Positions 13,208 through 16,110 of a stretch of 16,110 bases of DNA are shown piece by piece. Origin of the DNA: CAZEGC01 sp964511635. GTDB lineage: Bacteria; Patescibacteriota; Saccharimonadia; Saccharimonadales; Saccharimonadaceae. A program made the translations under genes and the position numbers. The first letter of the stretch is position 1; every line of letters starts with the position of its first letter. The stretch is taken from positions 1 to 16,110 of the forward strand of contig CAZEGC010000017.1 of NCBI GenBank assembly GCA_964511635.1, read 5' to 3'. The notes beneath the pieces were generated by a model. The model searched no databases. It saw only the letters and a list, made by a program, of their open reading frames with translations, and was not told the DNA's origin.

Positions 13208-14722
13208 ATGGTAGCAAAGGTTACGGCAGTAGCACCAGTAGGATTTGACGGAGCTCTAGTCGAAGTCGAAGCCGATGCTACGCGTGGCCTGCCCTCTTTA
13301 CAGATTGTGGGACTCGGCAACAAGGCCATTGATGAAGCAAGAGAGCGCGTCAGAAGCGCGGTAACTAATTCTCACATGGAATTCCCAGCTAGGCGCATTA
13401 CAATTAACCTGGCGCCTGCAGAGCTACCAAAAGACGGGGCACATTTCGACCTACCCATAGCCCTGGCTATCCTAGCGGCCAGCGGGCAGCTAAGGCAAGA
13501 GGATGTAACAGGGGCGGTCTTCGCGGGCGAGTTAGCGCTTGACGGCAGTATACGGCCTATTAAAGGAGCGATTAACATCGCAGAAACAGCTAAAAGTAAC
13601 GGTTTCACTACAGTTTACCTACCGGCTGTTAACACTAAGCAAGCAAGGCTAGTTGAAGGCATCGAAGCAGTCGGCGTCAAATCCTTAAAGCAACTATTTT
13701 TACATTTGAAAAACGAAATTAGAATTGAAGAGGCTGTTGATGAATTTACTATAAGTAAACCAAGCCGAAAGGGACCGATACTTGACGACATATACGGTCA
13801 GGAGCAGGCCAAGCGAGCCCTGTTAATTGCCACCGCAGGCCGACACAATATTTTATTCACAGGACCGCCCGGCACTGGAAAAACTATGCTAGCGAAGACA
13901 CTGGTAAACCTGCTTCCACCACTCACAAATGAAGAGAAAATAGCTACAACTAAACTACATAGTCTAGCTGGCGAGATCGATGGCGAGGTTATTGCTAGCC
14001 GTCCATTTCGCTCACCACACCACACTGCCAGCAGGATAGCACTCACGGGTGGCGGAAATCGCCCCAAGCCAGGGGAGATTAGCTTGGCGCACCTAGGCGT
14101 ATTGTTTCTTGACGAAATACCTGAGTACCCCCGATCTGTAATAGAATCACTCAGGCAGCCGCTAGAAGACAAGGCTATATCTGTCAGCCGCGCTGGTGGG
14201 CGTGTTACGTACCCAGCTGACTTTATGTTGGTAGCCACCATGAACCCCTGCCCTTGCGGCCACTACGGCGACCCACAAAAAGAGTGCACCTGCACAAATA
14301 CACAACTTATTTCATATCAAAAACGCTTGTCTGGCCCCTTACTGGACCGTATAGACTTAGTGGTCAACGTTGCAAGAGTGCCAAATCAAGTTTTACTAGA
14401 TCATAGTTCAATGCATAATTCACAACATAATCAAGCTGTAAAGTTAGTGTCAGTTGCTACCGAACGTCAATTTAACAGATACAAAAGTGGCTCTAAATAC
14501 AACAGCAATCTTACCAGTAAGTATATCTCAAAAAGAATTAGCCTAGACAAGGACGCCAAGGCTCTGTTAATAAAAGCTGCCGATAAATTACAGCTTAGCA
14601 CCCGCAGCTACTTCAAGATTGTCAAAGTTGCCCGAACCATTGCTGATATTGAAAAAAGTGAGTATATAAAATCGACTCACATTAGCGAGGCGCTCCAGTA
14701 CAGAATCGTTACTCATCCGTAA
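13208..14722 (+). CDS. comM: ComM/YifB-family AAA+ ATPase (Mg-chelatase-like)
   Basis: ComM is a hexameric AAA+ helicase that promotes branch migration when transformed single-stranded DNA integrates into the chromosome. The 504 residues match the family. The N-terminal ChlI-like domain (about 20-165) has GLPSLQIVGLGNKAIDEARER and INLAPAELPKDG. The AAA core has Walker A GPPGTGKT (219-226), Walker B GVLFLDEIPE (297-306) and arginine residues in GPLLDRIDL (376-384). A zinc-ribbon-like CPC/CTC cluster (C348, C350, C360, C362) interrupts the core, as is usual for the family. The C-terminal helical domain has STRSYFKIVKVARTIADIE (464-482). The ATG at 13208 gives the typical MVAKVTAVAPVGFDG start, but its ribosome-binding site is weak. 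It diverges from tmRNA; with the nearby VirD4-like ATPase it hints at DNA-handling ability, though no uptake genes are in view. Confidence 0.93.
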   Translation: MVAKVTAVAPVGFDGALVEVEADATRGLPSLQIVGLGNKAIDEARERVRSAVTNSHMEFPARRITINLAPAELPKDGAHFDLPIALAILAASGQLRQEDVTGAVFAGELALDGSIRPIKGAINIAETAKSNGFTTVYLPAVNTKQARLVEGIEAVGVKSLKQLFLHLKNEIRIEEAVDEFTISKPSRKGPILDDIYGQEQAKRALLIATAGRHNILFTGPPGTGKTMLAKTLVNLLPPLTNEEKIATTKLHSLAGEIDGEVIASRPFRSPHHTASRIALTGGGNRPKPGEISLAHLGVLFLDEIPEYPRSVIESLRQPLEDKAISVSRAGGRVTYPADFMLVATMNPCPCGHYGDPQKECTCTNTQLISYQKRLSGPLLDRIDLVVNVARVPNQVLLDHSSMHNSQHNQAVKLVSVATERQFNRYKSGSKYNSNLTSKYISKRISLDKDAKALLIKAADKLQLSTRSYFKIVKVARTIADIEKSEYIKSTHISEALQYRIVTHP

Positions 14723-14739
14723 TACTTTACACTATACCC

Positions 14740-14768
14740 TTGTACTAGTGTTTTTTATCTGATAAAAT
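14740..14768 (+). promoter_or_regulatory. Promoter of the infC-rpmI-rplT operon
   Basis: TTGTAC (14740-14745) and TAAAAT (14763-14768) are separated by 17 bases. Transcription would begin near 14775, leaving a leader of about 47 nt before the AUC start. That is too short for the large L20-binding leaders known in Bacillus and E. coli. Confidence 0.65.
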
Positions 14769-14821
14769 AGTGTTCGAGTAAAAGCTAAACTACCAGCATA
14801 CTCTAAGGAAGGAGATCTACG

Positions 14822-15328
14822 ATCAATAAATCTGTTCGTATAAACGAGGCTATACGCTCTCGCGAACTACGCGTCATCAGTGAAAACGGAGACCAGCTTG
14901 GGGTTTTATCAAAAGCCGAAGCACTAAAAATCGCTGAAGAAGCTGGCCTTGATCTCGTTGAGATTTCACCAAATGCCGAACCACCTGTTGCGAAAGTCGT
15001 GGACTGGGGTAAATACCAGTACCAAAAGATGAAGGAGCAGCAAAAAAATCGCAAAAAAGCCAAAACCGTTGAATTAAAACAAATGCGCTTTGGTCTAAAG
15101 ATTGGTTCAGGAGATCTAGATATAAAGCTTCGCAAGATTCGTAAGTTTCTAGATGACGGAAATAAGGTGAAAATTATGATTTTCTTCCGTGGGCGTGAAA
15201 TGGCCCATAAAGAACTGGGATTCAAACTGATTGAAGATATAATCAATCGACTAGATGATGTAGCGGTAGTTGAGCAAAAGCCTCAGATGGCTGGTCGCAA
15301 TCTGAGCATCACAGTAAGGAGTAAGTAA
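14822..15328 (+). CDS. infC: Translation initiation factor IF-3 with AUC start codon
   Basis: IF-3 binds the 30S subunit, blocks premature 50S joining and checks the start codon. Full length is 168 residues from ATC at 14822: the N-domain opens (M)INKSVRINEAIRSREL, then LVEISPNAEPPVAKVVDWGKYQYQ, the Lys-rich linker, and the C-domain with VKIMIFFRGREMAHKELG. The first in-frame ATG (14999) would delete the whole N-domain core. An in-frame TAA at 14804 bounds the frame upstream. AAGGAG (14809-14814) sits 7 bases before the ATC, ideal spacing; ACG at 14819 is the only rival but is too close. IF-3 genes are known for AUU/AUC/AUA starts, which IF-3 itself discriminates against, giving autoregulation. 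The stop TAA overlaps the rpmI ATG by one base. Confidence 0.93.
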   Translation: MNKSVRINEAIRSRELRVISENGDQLGVLSKAEALKIAEEAGLDLVEISPNAEPPVAKVVDWGKYQYQKMKEQQKNRKKAKTVELKQMRFGLKIGSGDLDIKLRKIRKFLDDGNKVKIMIFFRGREMAHKELGFKLIEDIINRLDDVAVVEQKPQMAGRNLSITVRSK

Positions 15329-15522
15329 TGCCAAAGTTAAAGACCCACAAAGGAACGGCCAAGCGTATGAAACTTACCGCTAGCGGTAAAGTCACGCGTC
15401 GTCGTGCGTTTGGTGGCCATATGCTCGCTAAGAAAAGCGGTAGCCGCAAGCGCAACATTAACACCCCAGCAACCGTTAAAGGTTCAATGGAAAAAAATAT
15501 TAAACGAGCTTTAGGAGTTTAA
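15328..15522 (+). CDS. rpmI: 50S ribosomal protein L35
   Basis: L35 is a small basic protein of the large ribosomal subunit. The 64 residues show the family pattern MPKLKTHKGTAKRMKLTASGK, the basic KVTRRRAFGGHMLAKKS segment and a Lys/Arg-rich end, at the normal length. AAGGAG (15316-15321) lies 6 bases before the ATG, which overlaps the infC stop by one base, so translation is probably coupled. The order infC-rpmI-rplT is conserved across bacteria. Confidence 0.97.
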   Translation: MPKLKTHKGTAKRMKLTASGKVTRRRAFGGHMLAKKSGSRKRNINTPATVKGSMEKNIKRALGV

Positions 15523-15523
15523 T

Positions 15524-15868
15524 ATGCGAGTAAAACGAGGAGTCGCCGCACGCGCTAAACACAAGAAGATTTTAAAACAAGCCAAGGGTATGCAGCACAA
15601 TCGTACGCGCTCTTACCGCTTAGCAAAACAGGCCGTCATTCGGTCTTTGCAATATTCATACCGCGACCGTCGCAATAAAAAGCGCGACCTTCGCAGCCTA
15701 TGGATAACCCGCATCAACGCTGCTGCTCGCGAAAACGGCACAACCTACGGGAAGTTAATTGCTGGGCTAAAAAAGGCTGGTGTAGAGCTAGATCGTAAAG
15801 TCCTATCAGAACTTGCTGTCCGCGAGCCAAAGGCATTCACAGCGATCGTAAAAAGTGCAAGCAAATAA
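15524..15868 (+). CDS. rplT: 50S ribosomal protein L20
   Basis: L20 binds 23S rRNA early in large-subunit assembly and, in E. coli and Bacillus, represses its own operon. The 114 residues are typical: a basic N-terminal extension with MRVKRGVAARAKHKKILKQA, then NRTRSYRLAKQAVIRSLQYSYRDRRNKKRDLR and the globular C-terminal half (LWITRINAAARENGTTYG). Length agrees with the family. AGGAG (15513-15517) lies 6 bases before the ATG, which starts one base after the rpmI stop. The operon ends at the terminator at 15889-15918. Confidence 0.97.
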   Translation: MRVKRGVAARAKHKKILKQAKGMQHNRTRSYRLAKQAVIRSLQYSYRDRRNKKRDLRSLWITRINAAARENGTTYGKLIAGLKKAGVELDRKVLSELAVREPKAFTAIVKSASK

Positions 15869-15888
15869 ATCTTTAATTCCTACAGTAA

Positions 15889-15918
15889 AAAAACACCCGG
15901 CTTTAAGCGGGTGTTTTT
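15889..15918. terminator. Bidirectional terminator between rplT and rnpB
   Basis: AAAAACACCCG (15889-15899) and CGGGTGTTTTT (15908-15918) form a perfect 11-bp stem with an 8-base loop. The plus strand ends in TTTTT; the minus strand ends in seven T. It can end both the rplT operon and the converging rnpB transcript. Confidence 0.93.
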
Positions 15919-15920
15919 AC

Positions 15921-16110
15921 ATTGGCAGCCTGTCGATAAGCCGGGTTCTGTCGCGGACGATCATCTATCTTGCCCTGCAGTTGCCTGCAGAATCTAGCGG
16001 ATAGCGACCTGCAAACGGGCCGTTTTGATGTGGAGATGGCCTTGCAGGTGACAGGGTTTACCTCTGGCGCGTGTCGGCAGGCGGGAGTGTGGGGTCTTGC
16101 CCGACGCCGT
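15921..16110 (-). ncRNA. rnpB: RNase P RNA (3' part, partial)
   Basis: The catalytic RNA of RNase P, which matures tRNA and tmRNA 5' ends. The minus strand carries the family's diagnostic elements: GGTAAACCC followed by GCAAGGCC, AGATAGATGA, and the near-universal CGACAGAACCCGGCTTATCG close to the 3' end (15951-15932). The 3' end is put at about 15921 by comparison with the P1 helix of E. coli M1 RNA. The 5' half, including the GAGGAAAGTCC region, is off the right edge. Confidence 0.95.

Noticed and set aside
13798..14241. A 147-codon frame antisense to comM
   Set aside because: It covers the conserved Walker A and B coding region of comM on the other strand; its composition is a shadow of the real gene.
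14803..15246. A 147-codon frame antisense to infC
   Set aside because: It mirrors the strongly conserved IF-3 coding sequence and has no independent support.

Overview
This window most likely comes from the chromosome of a Patescibacteria/CPR bacterium, with Candidatus Saccharibacteria (TM7) the best guess. The guess rests on three things. One is a surface protein with a long N-terminal signal region and an LPQTG sorting motif. Another is a VirD4/TraG-like ATPase beside a proline-rich protein of the kind I recall from Patescibacteria. The third is a run of core genes at moderate GC. Only 54 bases of 16S are present, so the phylum is an inference. All 12 well-supported protein genes read in the standard code: 9 end in TAA, 3 in TAG and none in TGA.

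Left part (1-5250, all minus strand): the 5' end of 16S rRNA with its promoter and leader. Upstream of it is a compact gyrB-gyrA-PAP2-like gene set driven by a strong promoter at 5222-5250. Middle part (5323-11348): a two-gene plus-strand unit (a predicted sortase-anchored surface protein and a two-helix membrane protein) converges on a minus-strand group (a four-helix membrane protein, a proline-rich small protein and a VirD4-like secretion or DNA-transfer ATPase). Together these look like a cell-envelope and secretion cluster.

11349-13207 has no convincing intact protein gene but is rich in RNA signals. It holds a near-consensus minus-strand promoter feeding a ~390-nt structured RNA or long leader that ends in a terminator-like helix just upstream of the four-helix membrane protein. 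It also holds several inverted repeats, a decayed or unrecognised small reading frame, a near-consensus plus-strand promoter for a ~95-nt small RNA, and a complete tmRNA gene (ssrA) on the minus strand. The tmRNA has a 28-codon tag and an unusual T-loop.

Right part (13208-16110): comM (competence-associated AAA+ helicase), then the translation operon infC-rpmI-rplT. Its infC starts at a rare AUC codon, so the gene is longer than an ATG-based prediction would give. A bidirectional terminator separates this operon from the 3' part of rnpB (RNase P RNA) on the minus strand. Four RNAs of core translation or RNA processing (16S, tmRNA, RNase P RNA, and the infC operon's mRNA) therefore sit within 16 kb.
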